DNA of 56,595 nucleotides from an uncultured Odoribacter sp. (GCA_910589025.1 CAJURM010000018.1:1-56595), one strand, 5' to 3'. Shown: positions 25,490-34,988, counted from the first letter of the stretch. A program made the numbers and translations. The notes: generated from the sequence alone by a model not told the origin.

Positions 25490-27649
25490 TTATTTCACGA
25501 TTGTCATTTCATTTATCAGATTCTTCGCACCTGCATACTTGTCGATAATAAAAAGCACATAACGCATATCGACATTGATGCACCTCTGCAAATTCTCCTC
25601 GAAGTCAATGTCTCCGGACATGGCTTCGGAATTACCGTCAAAAGCAGCACCTATCAGTTCGCCGTTGGCATTGATAACGGGAGAACCCGAATTTCCGCCG
25701 GTAATATCGCTGTCGGTAATAAAACAGGTCACCACGTTGTCCTTTCCATACTGTCCGAAATCTTTCGCCGCATACAGCTCTTTCAAACGGGCCGGCACTT
25801 CAAATTCCGTTCCCTTCGCTCCTTCTTTCTGTATCACACCGTCCAATGTGGTATAATAATCATAAAACACGGCATCGCGCGGCTTATAACTTTTCACTTT
25901 TCCGTAAGTAAGGCGCAACGTAGAGTTGGCGTTCGGCGCCCATTTTTTATCCGGGCTCATCTGCATCAATCCCTCTACAAACAGGCGGTCTCCTTTCACT
26001 GCCTGCTCGTTCATCTCGCCCACATAAGCCGATAGTTTGAAAGCCACTTCATAGAAAGAGCGTCCGGCAACCAGCGCCAAATCGTTTTTCAGTTTCTTGC
26101 AGTCCGGATTCCGGACAAAAGCATTGAAACGCTGTTCATCCATAAAGACTGATTTATTGCGTACGTCAGCGGCAAACCTGGCATAATTGCCTTTGTATTT
26201 CTTGTTAATCAAATTAATGATTTCCGGATGAAATTCGGCATCTACGTTGTCGTTATACATTTTATACAATGCAGCATACAACTTTTCTTCCACAACGGGA
26301 TTAAAGTTCTTATAGAAATCGGTCCCCGCCTTTTTCAGGTCTTCCAAAATCTTGGCTTTGTCTTCTGCCGATGTCTCTTTGTCACACCATTTTTCCACCA
26401 TCCGGTTCACCCGGTAAGCCAATGCGGGGGTTTCCGTACCCCTCAGTGCTTCTACCAGATAAGATTGCACGTTCATGTATTTTGCCATCTCCCCGTACGA
26501 TTTTTCCAGGTTGGCAAGTACTTCGCCATAACGGGCTTTTCTGCTTGTATCCGCATTCACCCATTCGCCGAATTCTTTTTCAATAGCTTCCTTATTGCCC
26601 AGTGTGTTCAATTGCTTCAAAGCCTTGTTCTGTTCGTGGGAATATTTCCAGTAATTCGCACACGACGCATACTTGGAAGCATACTGTATACGGGTTTTCG
26701 TATCCTTCTCCATTTCGGATTTCATGAGATTCAATTTCACCGTACGTACTTTATAACGAATATCATTTCCCGTCATGGTGTTTTTTAAACTGAAACTGGT
26801 GGCAAAACGGTCCGTACTGCCGGGGAAACCCATTATCATGGCAAAGTCTCCGTCTTTCACTCCCTTTATTGACACCGGCAGATGATGTTTCGGCTTCAAA
26901 GGGATGTTCTCTTTGGCATACTCCGCCGGTTTGCCGTCGGGAGCGGTATAAATGCGGAACATTGAGAAATCGCACGTATGACGGGGCCACATCCAGTTGT
27001 CCGTATCACCGCCAAACTTTCCTAAACTCTGGGGAGGAGCACCTACCAGACGGACATCCTTGTAAATCGTATACAAAAACAGGAAATACTGGTTTCCTTC
27101 AAACATCGAAATCACCTGTGCTTTGGCATCGCTTCCCTCTTCGGCTTCTTTCACAATCACCTTGGAAATGCTGTCGATAGCCATTTCCCGCTCATCCTCA
27201 CTCATGTCGTCGCGCAAAGCAGCTTTCACCCGGTCGGTGACCTCCTCCATCCGGTCCAGAATGGAAGCCGTCATGCCCGGATTGGTCAGCTCATCCTCCA
27301 TCTTATAAGCCCAGAAACCATCCGACAGGTAATCGTGTTCCACCGACGAATGGGCCTGGATGGCACCGAAACCGCAATGATGATTCGTAATCAACAAGCC
27401 CTGCGGAGAAACAATCTCTCCCGAACAAAAATGACGGAAAGGCGAACTGGCATATCCCAACCCTACAATAGCATCCTTTATGCCCGGTTGGTTTACCGAA
27501 TATATATCCTCCGCCGTCAAACGGAATCCCATTGTCTGCATTTCATCGATATTCTGCTGCTTCAGCCGGGACAACAGCCACATCCCCTCGTCCGCTTTCG
27601 CAAAACTGAACACCAACAATGCACCTATCACCAATACTAATTTTTTCAT
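25490..27649 (-). CDS. S46-family dipeptidyl-peptidase, DPP7-like
   Basis: The 719-residue protein has a signal peptide (KKLVLVIGALLVFSFAKA) and the S46 catalytic motifs TNHHCGFG (His90/His91) and TGGNSGSPVINANG (Ser654). Length and spacing match the DPP7/DPP11 family of Porphyromonas and Bacteroides. Eighteen residues after the catalytic Ser, in AAFDGNSEAMSGDI, stands Gly672. DPP11 enzymes, specific for Asp/Glu at P1, have Arg there, while DPP7 enzymes have Gly, so cleavage after hydrophobic P1 residues is predicted. It releases dipeptides from peptides in the periplasm for uptake. Confidence 0.93.
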   Translation of the reverse strand: MKKLVLVIGALLVFSFAKADEGMWLLSRLKQQNIDEMQTMGFRLTAEDIYSVNQPGIKDAIVGLGYASSPFRHFCSGEIVSPQGLLITNHHCGFGAIQAHSSVEHDYLSDGFWAYKMEDELTNPGMTASILDRMEEVTDRVKAALRDDMSEDEREMAIDSISKVIVKEAEEGSDAKAQVISMFEGNQYFLFLYTIYKDVRLVGAPPQSLGKFGGDTDNWMWPRHTCDFSMFRIYTAPDGKPAEYAKENIPLKPKHHLPVSIKGVKDGDFAMIMGFPGSTDRFATSFSLKNTMTGNDIRYKVRTVKLNLMKSEMEKDTKTRIQYASKYASCANYWKYSHEQNKALKQLNTLGNKEAIEKEFGEWVNADTSRKARYGEVLANLEKSYGEMAKYMNVQSYLVEALRGTETPALAYRVNRMVEKWCDKETSAEDKAKILEDLKKAGTDFYKNFNPVVEEKLYAALYKMYNDNVDAEFHPEIINLINKKYKGNYARFAADVRNKSVFMDEQRFNAFVRNPDCKKLKNDLALVAGRSFYEVAFKLSAYVGEMNEQAVKGDRLFVEGLMQMSPDKKWAPNANSTLRLTYGKVKSYKPRDAVFYDYYTTLDGVIQKEGAKGTEFEVPARLKELYAAKDFGQYGKDNVVTCFITDSDITGGNSGSPVINANGELIGAAFDGNSEAMSGDIDFEENLQRCINVDMRYVLFIIDKYAGAKNLINEMTIVK

Positions 27650-28016
27650 CTTTAACTTTTTTCGTTATTTATATATCAAATCATAATTTATTCCACAACG
27701 TTACTGCAAATATATAATTAAATCCATACAATCGCATTTTTTTGCCCCCAATTTCCACACCCCTGCACAAAGTTACACAGATAACTCCGCATAAACTGTC
27801 TATCTTTTAAATGCAACAGGGATAACCGGGAGAGTGGGACTTTATAGCAAGGTCGTACGGACTTTCCTACCGAAAACACCATCTCCCGGGCAACAGAATC
27901 GGCAGGAAAAAATGCCAGGAACTAACCCGACACCCTCGTTTGGCTTAAATAAACAAACAAGAAAAAAGCGGACAAGAAAATAAGGTTATCTTTACCCGCA
28001 CAAAATCAGATTACGC
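27650..28016. other. Intergenic region with two divergent promoters
   Basis: The minus strand has TATATTTG (27707-27714), a likely -7 box for the peptidase gene. The plus strand has TATCTTTA (27987-27994), close to the -7 consensus, for the esterase gene. I see no gene, RNA or strong repeat in the remaining sequence. Confidence 0.4.
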
Positions 28017-29033
28017 ATGATACGGATTTTCCTTGTTTTATTGGCTTTGAATATGCCCCGGTTGTATGCACAGATGCCTTATCCGGAGATGGATAGCGCC
28101 ACATTACGCAAAGAGGCGGACACCTTTCTTGCCGGGATGCCTCGCGGACTGCAAGCCCGGCAGGCAGAGGCGGTGCGCCGTGCCATACAGGGAGATACGG
28201 AAGTTTTAAACCACGTACGCCATTCGCGTAACGCGCCATCTCCTTTGCCCGAAGGTATATCTGCCACCTATCTGACTCCGCAGTTACGGTTATACACCCC
28301 CATCGCCCAAGCGGAATCCGCACGCCCGGTATTGGTTTATTTCCACGGCGGCGGATGGACATTCGGCAGCATCAACAGTTGCTCCCGTTTCTGCGGGGAA
28401 TTGGCAGCCAAAGCGGGGATTTCCGTCCTTGCCGTTGATTATGGTCTCGCTCCCGAAGCTCCTTTTCCCAAAGGGCTAAACGATTGTATTGATGCCATCA
28501 GATTTGCTATGCAACATGCAGAGAAATGGGGCAGCGCAAGCCATCTCGTCTCAGCAGGCGGCGATAGTGCCGGTGGTAATCTTGCCATAGCGGCAGCCTT
28601 AAGCATGCTCCGGTCAGACACGATTCCATTGCGTTCGTTGGTACTCTTTTATCCGGTAACCTTAGCCTATACCGACCGTTCGGATTCCTGGCAACGCTAT
28701 CGCTCCGGCTTCGCCCTCGACAGCGAATTAATGGAGGCTTTTAACCAGGCTTATAGCTCTCAGGAGTCCGCACACCATCCTTTTATATCCGTAGCCCACG
28801 CCCCCGACGAATTGTTGTCCCAATTACCTCCCACACTTTTAATAGCCGCCGAACGCGACATTTTATGCTCGCAAGGCAAGGAATTTGCCAACCATTTATA
28901 CCAACTCGGTGTAAACATAAAGCGCAATGAACTCCCCGGAGCAGTACATCTTTTCATCACCGTACCGGGACAACCGCTGGCATTCAATTACGCTCTGTCC
29001 CTCACCGCCTCTTTTCTCTGTCTGACACCGTAA
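28017..29033 (+). CDS. Alpha/beta-hydrolase, hormone-sensitive-lipase-type esterase
   Basis: The 338-residue protein has a signal peptide (MIRIFLVLLALNMPRLYAQ). It carries the oxyanion-hole motif YFHGGGW, the nucleophile motif SAGGDSAGGNLA, the acid residue in AAERDILC and the histidine in GAVHLFIT, the full set of the alpha/beta-hydrolase_3 (HSL, family IV esterase) group. It should hydrolyse short-chain acyl or aryl esters, in the periplasm or outside. It is transcribed alone, and the natural substrate is not evident from neighbours. Confidence 0.9.
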   Translation: MIRIFLVLLALNMPRLYAQMPYPEMDSATLRKEADTFLAGMPRGLQARQAEAVRRAIQGDTEVLNHVRHSRNAPSPLPEGISATYLTPQLRLYTPIAQAESARPVLVYFHGGGWTFGSINSCSRFCGELAAKAGISVLAVDYGLAPEAPFPKGLNDCIDAIRFAMQHAEKWGSASHLVSAGGDSAGGNLAIAAALSMLRSDTIPLRSLVLFYPVTLAYTDRSDSWQRYRSGFALDSELMEAFNQAYSSQESAHHPFISVAHAPDELLSQLPPTLLIAAERDILCSQGKEFANHLYQLGVNIKRNELPGAVHLFITVPGQPLAFNYALSLTASFLCLTP

Positions 29034-29139
29034 AAAGTCAAAAATATATATTACATCTTGCGTTCAGAATCGGGCATCAAAATACAAAGCGCCTAAAGAG
29101 AAAGCGACTGTTTTTCATTGAAATGAAAACGGTTTGTAC

Positions 29140-29147
29140 TAATTTTG
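29140..29147 (+). promoter_or_regulatory. Promoter of the KilA-N pseudogene
   Basis: TTG (29118-29120) and TAATTTTG (29140-29147) are 19 nt apart. It covers the first in-frame ATG at 29123, so the start at 29168 is used. Confidence 0.5.
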
Positions 29148-29167
29148 CAGAAAGGGATATTTCTATC

Positions 29168-29982
29168 ATGAAAATTACAGTTCAAAATACAGATGTAACC
29201 GTCTTGAGTATTCAAGACCAAGATTATATATCTCTTACTGATATGGCTTCAGCCAAGAGTGGCGGGAGCCGGGCAGCAGACATTATAAAGAACTGGATGA
29301 GAAACCGCTACACAATTGAGTTTCTTGGAACTTGGGAGGTGATTCATAATCCTCGTTTCAAAGTGGTCGAATTTGACCACTTTAGAATGAATGCCGGACT
29401 GCCGTCTTTCGTCCTTAGTGCAAGTGAATGGATTGAAAAGACGAATGCCATTGGATTAGTAGTCAAAAAAGCCGGTATGGAGGTACGTATGCCCATAAAG
29501 ATATAGCTTTTGAATTCGGGTCAGCAATAAGCGTGGCATTCAAATTATATCTTATCGAAGAATTCCAACGACTGAAGACGGAGGAACAGCGGCTTTCAGA
29601 CTGGTCTGCCAAACGGGAATTATCAAAAATCAATTACCACATTCATACAGATGCCATTAAGCAAAACCTAATCCCGTCAAAAGTTACCCCAACACAGGCA
29701 AATATCATTTATGCCAATGAAGCAGATGTACTCAATGTGGCTATGTTCGGTATGACAGCAAAACAGTGGCGCGAAGCCAATCCAGAACTGAAAGGGAACA
29801 TCCGAGATTACGCCTCCATTAATGAGCTGATATGTCTATCTAATATGGAGAACTTGAACGCAGTATTTATCCAACACGGAATGCAACAAAGCAAGCGGCT
29901 TTTGAAACTGAATCAAATTGCTATCCACCAAATGGGTATATTGGAGAGTACTAATATTAACGAACAAAAATTACTTCGATAG
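29168..29982 (+). pseudogene. KilA-N domain protein, frameshifted
   Basis: Two frames together encode one KilA-N protein. The first (ATG 29168 to stop 29506) has the KilA-N core with DYISLTDMASAKSGGSRAADIIKNWMRNRYTIEFLGTWE and SEWIEKTNAIGLVVKKAG. The second, read from about 29477, continues as YGGTYAHKDIAFEFGSAISVAFKLYLIEEFQRLK. The expected joining sequence is AGRYGGTYAH, so about 4 nt (or 1 nt net) are missing near 29470-29478. KilA-N proteins come from phages and mobile elements, while chromosomal copies in Bacteroidetes are common and variable. The downstream part could still be translated from its own ATG at 29533, but the intact domain is lost. Confidence 0.82.
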
Positions 29983-30058
29983 CATATCACGCCCCACCCC
30001 AAACCGCCTATTTCCCACTTCCCTGTCTGATACTGCTCTTACTCTCATTTTTAATTTC

Positions 30059-30066
30059 TATCTTTG
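30059..30066 (+). promoter_or_regulatory. -7 box of rlmN
   Basis: TATCTTTG lies 20 nt before the GTG start and inside the longer open frame. This supports a downstream start. Confidence 0.55.
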
Positions 30067-30085
30067 TAGAAAGATAAACTACGCA

Positions 30086-31129
30086 GTGGAAAAGAAAAAC
30101 ATACGCAATACGCCTCCGGAGGAACTGACTGAATTTCTGTGCAGTCACGGGGAGAAAGCATTCCGGGCAAAACAAATTTATCAATGGATATGGCAGAAAG
30201 GGGTTCACTCCTTTGATGAAATGAGCAACCTTTCCAAAGGGGTCCGCGAACAATTGGCCGCCGCTTTCTATTTTGATAATCTCCGAGCCGGACGCATTCA
30301 GACAGCGACGGACGGCACAACCAAAACGGCATGGGAACTCCATGACGGCCAGTTTGTGGAAAGCGTTCTGATTCCGGGAAAAGATAAATATACGGTATGT
30401 GTCTCTTCACAAGTGGGATGCCAGTTGGGCTGTCGCTTTTGTGCCACCGGTACGCTCGGCTTCAAGCGCAACCTGTCGGCAGGTGAAATCTTTGACCAGG
30501 TGGTATTTGCCCAGAAGGCAGCCGAAGAGAGAGGCTCCACACTTTCCAATATCGTTTTTATGGGCATGGGGGAACCCCTGCTCAATTATACGAACGTACT
30601 CACGGCCATAAAACACATTACCGACGAAAACGGACTGGCGATGTCGCCCTATCGCATTACAGTTTCCACGGCAGGCATTCCGGAAAAAATACGCCAGTTG
30701 GCGGATGATGAAGTACGCTTCAATTTAGCCGTTTCACTCCATGCTGCCAAGCCCGATACCCGAAGCCGGCTCATGCCCGTAAATCAAGCGTATCCTTTAG
30801 ACCAATTGGCTGAAAGCCTGAAATATTTCGTCGAAAAGACAGGCACCCGCCCGACGTTTGAGTACCTACTTCTGAACGGTATCAACGACTCTACAGAAGA
30901 TGCCCGGACGCTGGCAACCTATTGCAAACAATTTCCGGTAAAAATCAATATCATCGAATACAACAACGTAGAGGGTTCCGCTTTCAAACACACGCCGGAC
31001 AAACAACGGGACGCTTTCATTCATTTCTTAGAGAGCCGGAACATGATTGTGAATGTACGCCGAAGTAAAGGAAAAGACATTGATGCCGCCTGCGGACAAT
31101 TAGCCAATAAACTGAAAAAAGGAGAATAA
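30086..31129 (+). CDS. rlmN: Dual-specificity RNA methyltransferase RlmN
   Basis: The GTG at 30086 gives a 347-residue protein beginning VEKKNIRNTPPEELTEFLCSHGEKAFRAKQIYQWIW, the normal RlmN opening. The open frame reaches upstream to 29918 but runs into the KilA-N gene in another frame and contains the promoter, so that part is not coding. The radical-SAM cluster is in CQLGCRFC (Cys112, Cys116, Cys119). RlmN methylates C2 of A2503 in 23S rRNA and A37 of some tRNAs. C-terminal GKDIDAACGQL holds the second catalytic cysteine. rmuC follows after 1 bp. Confidence 0.95.
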   Translation: MEKKNIRNTPPEELTEFLCSHGEKAFRAKQIYQWIWQKGVHSFDEMSNLSKGVREQLAAAFYFDNLRAGRIQTATDGTTKTAWELHDGQFVESVLIPGKDKYTVCVSSQVGCQLGCRFCATGTLGFKRNLSAGEIFDQVVFAQKAAEERGSTLSNIVFMGMGEPLLNYTNVLTAIKHITDENGLAMSPYRITVSTAGIPEKIRQLADDEVRFNLAVSLHAAKPDTRSRLMPVNQAYPLDQLAESLKYFVEKTGTRPTFEYLLLNGINDSTEDARTLATYCKQFPVKINIIEYNNVEGSAFKHTPDKQRDAFIHFLESRNMIVNVRRSKGKDIDAACGQLANKLKKGE

Positions 31130-31130
31130 T

Positions 31131-32483
31131 ATGGACTTCGCACTCATTCTGCTTACATTGCTGAATATCATTATTATCTTTCTGCTACTAAAGAGGAAAA
31201 CAGATCATTCCGCCGCTCGTTTCGATGCCATCGGAAACGCACTGGAGCGTCTGGAAAAAAACATAAAAGACGAATTCCGCTATTTGCAGGAAAACACCTC
31301 CAAAGGCGCCCGCGAAAACCGGGAGGAACTCAGTAAGTCGTTAGGAGATTTCCGGACGGAAAACAGCCATATCCTAAAAAACATCACCGGACAAAACCTG
31401 CAATCTCTGGAAGCGATCCACAAGACGCTGGACGAATCGTTCAAAGAGTTCCAGAAAATATTCGCAGAAAACATCCGGTCATTCAACGAAGTGCAGCGCG
31501 AAAAATTCGGAGAGCTTGACAAAAAGCAGAGCGAACTGCTCCAATCCACAGAAAAGCGGCTGGATGAAATGCGCGCCACCGTGGACGAAAAATTACAGAA
31601 AACCCTTCACGAACGTATCGGCCAATCTTTTGAACTGGTCAGCAAACAACTGGAACACGTCCAGAAGGGATTGGGAGAAATGCAGAATCTGGCACAGGAT
31701 GTCGGAGGACTGAAAAAAGTGCTGGGTAATGTCAAAATGAGAGGAAGCATCGGGGAGGTGCAGCTGGAGATGCTGTTGGAACAAATCCTGGCTCCCGAAC
31801 AGTATGAAGCCAATGTCAAGACCAAAAAAGGATCCGACAAATTGGTGGAGTTTGCCATCAAACTACCGGGTAGGGAAGATCACTCGGAAAGCGTGTATCT
31901 TCCGGTTGACGCCAAATTTCCTAAAGATGCCTACGAACAACTCGTCGAGGCTTATGAATCGGGGCAGCCGGAACAAATCGATGCCGCTTCCCGGAATATC
32001 GAAGCCACTATCAAAAATATGGCCAAAGACATTCACGACAAATACCTGGACCCGCCCTATACGACCGATTTCGGCATCATGTTCCTGCCCTTTGAAGCCA
32101 TTTACGGAGAAGTGGTGCGCCGCGCCAGCCTACTGGAACAATTGCAGCGGGATTATAAAGTCATTGTCACCGGCCCCACCACCTTAGCCGCCATTCTCAA
32201 CAGCCTGCAAATGGGGTTCCGGACGCTGGCGATTCAAAAGAGAAGCAGCGAAGTGTGGAAAGTCTTGGGAGCTGTCAAAACGGAGTTTGAAAAATTCGGG
32301 GGCATGCTGGAAAAAGCGCAGAAAAACATCCAGACCGCCAACAACCAGATTGAAGAAGTCATGGGCAAACGCACACGCGCCATTCAACGGCGGCTGCGGG
32401 ACATTGAAGCCCTGCCTTCCGCCGAGGCGGCATTGCTTATCCCGGAAGCAGAGGAAGCCGATGACCTTTCGCCGGAAAACTGA
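31131..32483 (+). CDS. rmuC: DNA recombination protein RmuC
   Basis: The 450-residue protein has an N-terminal membrane helix (about residues 3-22), a long coiled coil (about 30-190) and the RmuC nuclease-like domain (about 195-400). Signatures are GNVKMRGSIGEVQLEMLLEQIL and the later LPVDAKFPKDAYEQL and FGIMFLPFEAIYGEVVRR. RmuC limits DNA inversions and may act as a nuclease on recombination intermediates. It starts 1 bp after the rlmN stop and converges with the chromate transporter genes, whose last stop abuts its own. Confidence 0.93.
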   Translation: MDFALILLTLLNIIIIFLLLKRKTDHSAARFDAIGNALERLEKNIKDEFRYLQENTSKGARENREELSKSLGDFRTENSHILKNITGQNLQSLEAIHKTLDESFKEFQKIFAENIRSFNEVQREKFGELDKKQSELLQSTEKRLDEMRATVDEKLQKTLHERIGQSFELVSKQLEHVQKGLGEMQNLAQDVGGLKKVLGNVKMRGSIGEVQLEMLLEQILAPEQYEANVKTKKGSDKLVEFAIKLPGREDHSESVYLPVDAKFPKDAYEQLVEAYESGQPEQIDAASRNIEATIKNMAKDIHDKYLDPPYTTDFGIMFLPFEAIYGEVVRRASLLEQLQRDYKVIVTGPTTLAAILNSLQMGFRTLAIQKRSSEVWKVLGAVKTEFEKFGGMLEKAQKNIQTANNQIEEVMGKRTRAIQRRLRDIEALPSAEAALLIPEAEEADDLSPEN

Positions 32484-33020
32484 CTAATACAGGAAATAGC
32501 CGGCGATCCCCGCGAACACTATCAATAAAATCGGATCGGTCTTTTTGATGGAAGCCCCGAATACCAAGGCAAAAATAATCCAGCTTTTGTAGTCGATGAA
32601 ATTCCGTTGGTTCAACAGCAACAAAGCGGCAGCAGCAATCAGTCCGATAATCGCCGGTTTCAATCCTTTCAACGCCGCATCTACGTAAAAATTGTTACGG
32701 AAAGCAAAAAAGAAGCGACACACCAACGTCATGAGTATAATGGAAGGCAAACTTACCGCCAACGTACAAATGAATGAACCCCATACGCTTCCCGTTGCCG
32801 TATAACCGATATACGTCGCTGTATTAAAAGCTATCGGGCCGGGTGTGGTCTGCGAAATCGCCACAATATCCGTAAAATCGGAAACACTGATCCAATGGTG
32901 CGCTTCCACCACATCGTGCTGTATGAGGGACAACATGGCATATCCCCCGCCGAAACCGAACAATCCGATTTTAAAAAAGGTCCAGAACAGATTCAGATAC
33001 AACTCCCAGTTTTCCATCAT
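32484..33020 (-). CDS. Chromate transporter half-size subunit B
   Basis: Starting at the ATG that overlaps the upstream stop (ATGATGG, 33020), the protein has 178 residues. The frame extends to 33182, but the added part is shadow sequence of the upstream gene. The CHR-domain opening LFWTFFKIGLFGFGGGYAMLSLIQHDVV and FTDIVAISQTTPGPIAFNTATYIG are family hallmarks. Short-chain CHR proteins work as pairs of opposite membrane topology. Chromate export or sulfate-linked transport is the known role; in gut anaerobes the natural substrate is uncertain. Confidence 0.9.
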   Translation of the reverse strand: MMENWELYLNLFWTFFKIGLFGFGGGYAMLSLIQHDVVEAHHWISVSDFTDIVAISQTTPGPIAFNTATYIGYTATGSVWGSFICTLAVSLPSIILMTLVCRFFFAFRNNFYVDAALKGLKPAIIGLIAAAALLLLNQRNFIDYKSWIIFALVFGASIKKTDPILLIVFAGIAGYFLY

Positions 33021-33562
33021 ATTTTCCTCCTCCGTTTGTAACCGTAATAAATGATTCCCCCCACTATCGCCAGCATCACCACATAGATAGGAGAAACACC
33101 CAATTGCCAAATCAATAAGGCCGCGGCTGCCGGTATCCATGCGCTTTTCCACGTAACGCCTGCCGATTTTCCCATGTTCCACAACGGAGCGGCAATCAAA
33201 GCCACCACAGCGGGACGAATGCCCTTAAACACCCGCTCCACACCGGGATTTTCCTTAAATTCGGTAAATACCAGAGCAATCAGTAATATGACAATAAACG
33301 ACGGCAATATGATTCCCAAGCTGGTCACCAGGCTGCCCCGTTTCTTTTTCAGTTTATTCCCGACAAAAACCGCTGTATTCAAGGAAATCGGCCCCGGAAC
33401 GGACTGGGCTATCGCAAGCATGTCAATAAATTCCCCCTCTTCCAGCCATTTCCTTTTATTGACCACTTCCCGCTGGATTAACGGAATCATGGCATATCCC
33501 CCTCCGAAGGTAAATGCCCCGATTTTAAAAAATACCCAAAACAACTGAAAATAAAATTTCAT
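33017..33562 (-). CDS. Chromate transporter half-size subunit A
   Basis: The 181-residue protein has the same CHR opening (LFWVFFKIGAFTFGGGYAMIPLIQREVV) and IDMLAIAQSVPGPISLNTAVFVGNKL, with about six hydrophobic segments. Its stop overlaps the start of the second half gene, so the two are translationally coupled and together equal one full-length CHR transporter. A promoter and a palindrome lie directly upstream. Confidence 0.9.
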   Translation of the reverse strand: MKFYFQLFWVFFKIGAFTFGGGYAMIPLIQREVVNKRKWLEEGEFIDMLAIAQSVPGPISLNTAVFVGNKLKKKRGSLVTSLGIILPSFIVILLIALVFTEFKENPGVERVFKGIRPAVVALIAAPLWNMGKSAGVTWKSAWIPAAAALLIWQLGVSPIYVVMLAIVGGIIYYGYKRRRKI

Positions 33563-33585
33563 ATCCTCTGTTTTTCTCCGGGCGG

Positions 33586-33624
33586 CAAAGATAAATTATT
33601 TTTATTTTTTACACTAAAAGTGTA
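33586..33624 (-). promoter_or_regulatory. Promoter and palindrome ahead of the chromate transporter pair
   Basis: The minus-strand -7 box TATCTTTG is at 33586-33593. A perfect palindrome TACACT-AAA-AGTGTA (33610-33624) sits where the -33 element should be, and no TTTG is seen there. This is a good position for a repressor or activator site. Confidence 0.55.
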
Positions 33625-33647
33625 CATGGCTGCCCCTGATGTAAATT

Positions 33648-33677
33648 GTATAAAAACGGTTTCCCCCGTTTTTATAC
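33648..33677 (-). terminator. Terminator-like perfect hairpin after the M23 gene
   Basis: GTATAAAAACGG (33648-33659) and CCGTTTTTATAC (33666-33677) form a perfect 12-bp stem with a 6-nt loop. It lies 59 bp after the M23 gene's stop; the T-run is within the stem. Confidence 0.55.
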
Positions 33678-33736
33678 CGTTTATACTCTCAGCAGGCCTC
33701 TTAAGGTTCGGATGCCGACACTGTATTTGCAAAATC

Positions 33737-34981
33737 TTACAAACGTTCCAACTGATTTATAACAGAATCACACAATACGGTAAACCGGGCTCTGTTTGTA
33801 TCACTGACAGGCTTCTTCGGCTGTGACTTGATGGTCAGCGGATTTACGGCCCTGCCGTTTTCATACACTCTGAAATCCAAATGAGGTCCCGATGACAATC
33901 CGGTACTGCCCACGTAACCAATGATCTGTTTCTGTGCCACCTTCGAACCGATTTTTATGCCTTTTTCAAAACGGGACAAATGCATGTAACACGTGGTATA
34001 AGTGCCGTTGTGTTTTATTTTCAGGTAATTTCCTCCTCCTTTGGCCTGAAAGCCTTTTGCAACGACAGTACCCGCACCGATGGCATATACGGGAGTACCC
34101 ACAGGAGCGGCATAGTCCACGCCGTGATGGGGGCGGTATATTTTCAGTTTGGGATGAAAACGGCTGTTGGAAAAGCGGGAGGATATACGGAAATAATCCA
34201 GGGGAGCTTTCAGGAAAGCCCCTTCCAGACTGTTTCCTTTCTCATTGTAGAACAGTACTTCACCGTCCTGTAGAAAGGGGATAGCATAATAGTCCGTACC
34301 GGCATGGCGGAAGACAGCCCCCAGGATATTGAAGTTTGCCAATTCTTTCCCGTCGACACATTCCTGTTCATAAATGACCCGGAATTCGTCCTCTTTCTGT
34401 AAGCCGAAGAAGTCAATCGTCCAGCCGAATATGCGTGATAAATCGACTGCCAGCAAAGGGTCTGCCTGACAATCGACCATCGCATTCCACAAAGAGGACT
34501 GCACCTGTCCCCTCGCCGTTTTAGTCTTCCATTCCACCGGATTCTTTCCGAGTGTGATTTTCCCTCCCTCTTTCAGTTCATACACGATGTATGAACGGGG
34601 GTCGATTTCATAGACAAAATATTCCGCCACCGGCACACTGTCCCTGGTTGAAAAAACAGCATACGGCTGACCGCGCCGGATTTTGCGGACATCAAATATA
34701 TCCTTGGAAGCGGCATTCAATTCATGAATCTGCCGCCCCGTCAACCCGTGGGCCGCCAGGATAACAGACAAACTCTGATTTTTTTTCACTACTCCGAAAT
34801 CAACTTCATAATCGTTCATCGGAATCCCGTAACGGTAGACAATCTCTTCAACACCCGCAGAATCCACCACTTCCACCTCATCCAACGACTCGACTTCTCC
34901 TTTCCGATGGGGTAGAAATATCACCACTAACAATACGATTCCCAACGCAGAAGAAAAAATAACCTGTTTCCTTTTTGTCAT
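33737..34981 (-). CDS. M23-family peptidoglycan endopeptidase (LytM-type)
   Basis: The 414-residue protein has an N-terminal signal anchor (VIFSSALGIVLLVVIFLP), an OapA/LysM-like region with FGVVKKNQSLSVILAAHGL (about residues 60-100), and a C-terminal peptidase domain (about 275-380). The zinc site shows HHGVD (His and Asp ligands) and the catalytic His in CYMHLSRF. The last motif is GPHLDFRV instead of the textbook GPHLHF, so Asp replaces the second His; I recall the Asp form in other Bacteroidetes M23 proteins. It should cut peptide cross-links in the periplasmic wall. It lies 7 bp after cstA on the same strand. Confidence 0.88.
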   Translation of the reverse strand: MTKRKQVIFSSALGIVLLVVIFLPHRKGEVESLDEVEVVDSAGVEEIVYRYGIPMNDYEVDFGVVKKNQSLSVILAAHGLTGRQIHELNAASKDIFDVRKIRRGQPYAVFSTRDSVPVAEYFVYEIDPRSYIVYELKEGGKITLGKNPVEWKTKTARGQVQSSLWNAMVDCQADPLLAVDLSRIFGWTIDFFGLQKEDEFRVIYEQECVDGKELANFNILGAVFRHAGTDYYAIPFLQDGEVLFYNEKGNSLEGAFLKAPLDYFRISSRFSNSRFHPKLKIYRPHHGVDYAAPVGTPVYAIGAGTVVAKGFQAKGGGNYLKIKHNGTYTTCYMHLSRFEKGIKIGSKVAQKQIIGYVGSTGLSSGPHLDFRVYENGRAVNPLTIKSQPKKPVSDTNRARFTVLCDSVINQLERL

Positions 34982-34988
34982 TTCCTGT

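Noticed and set aside
29918..30085. Upstream extension of rlmN
   Set aside because: It overlaps the KilA-N gene and contains the promoter. The GTG at 30086 begins the conserved RlmN N-terminus.
33021..33182. Upstream extension of the second chromate transporter gene
   Set aside because: The extension is out-of-frame sequence of the first half gene; the coupled ATGATGG start is typical.
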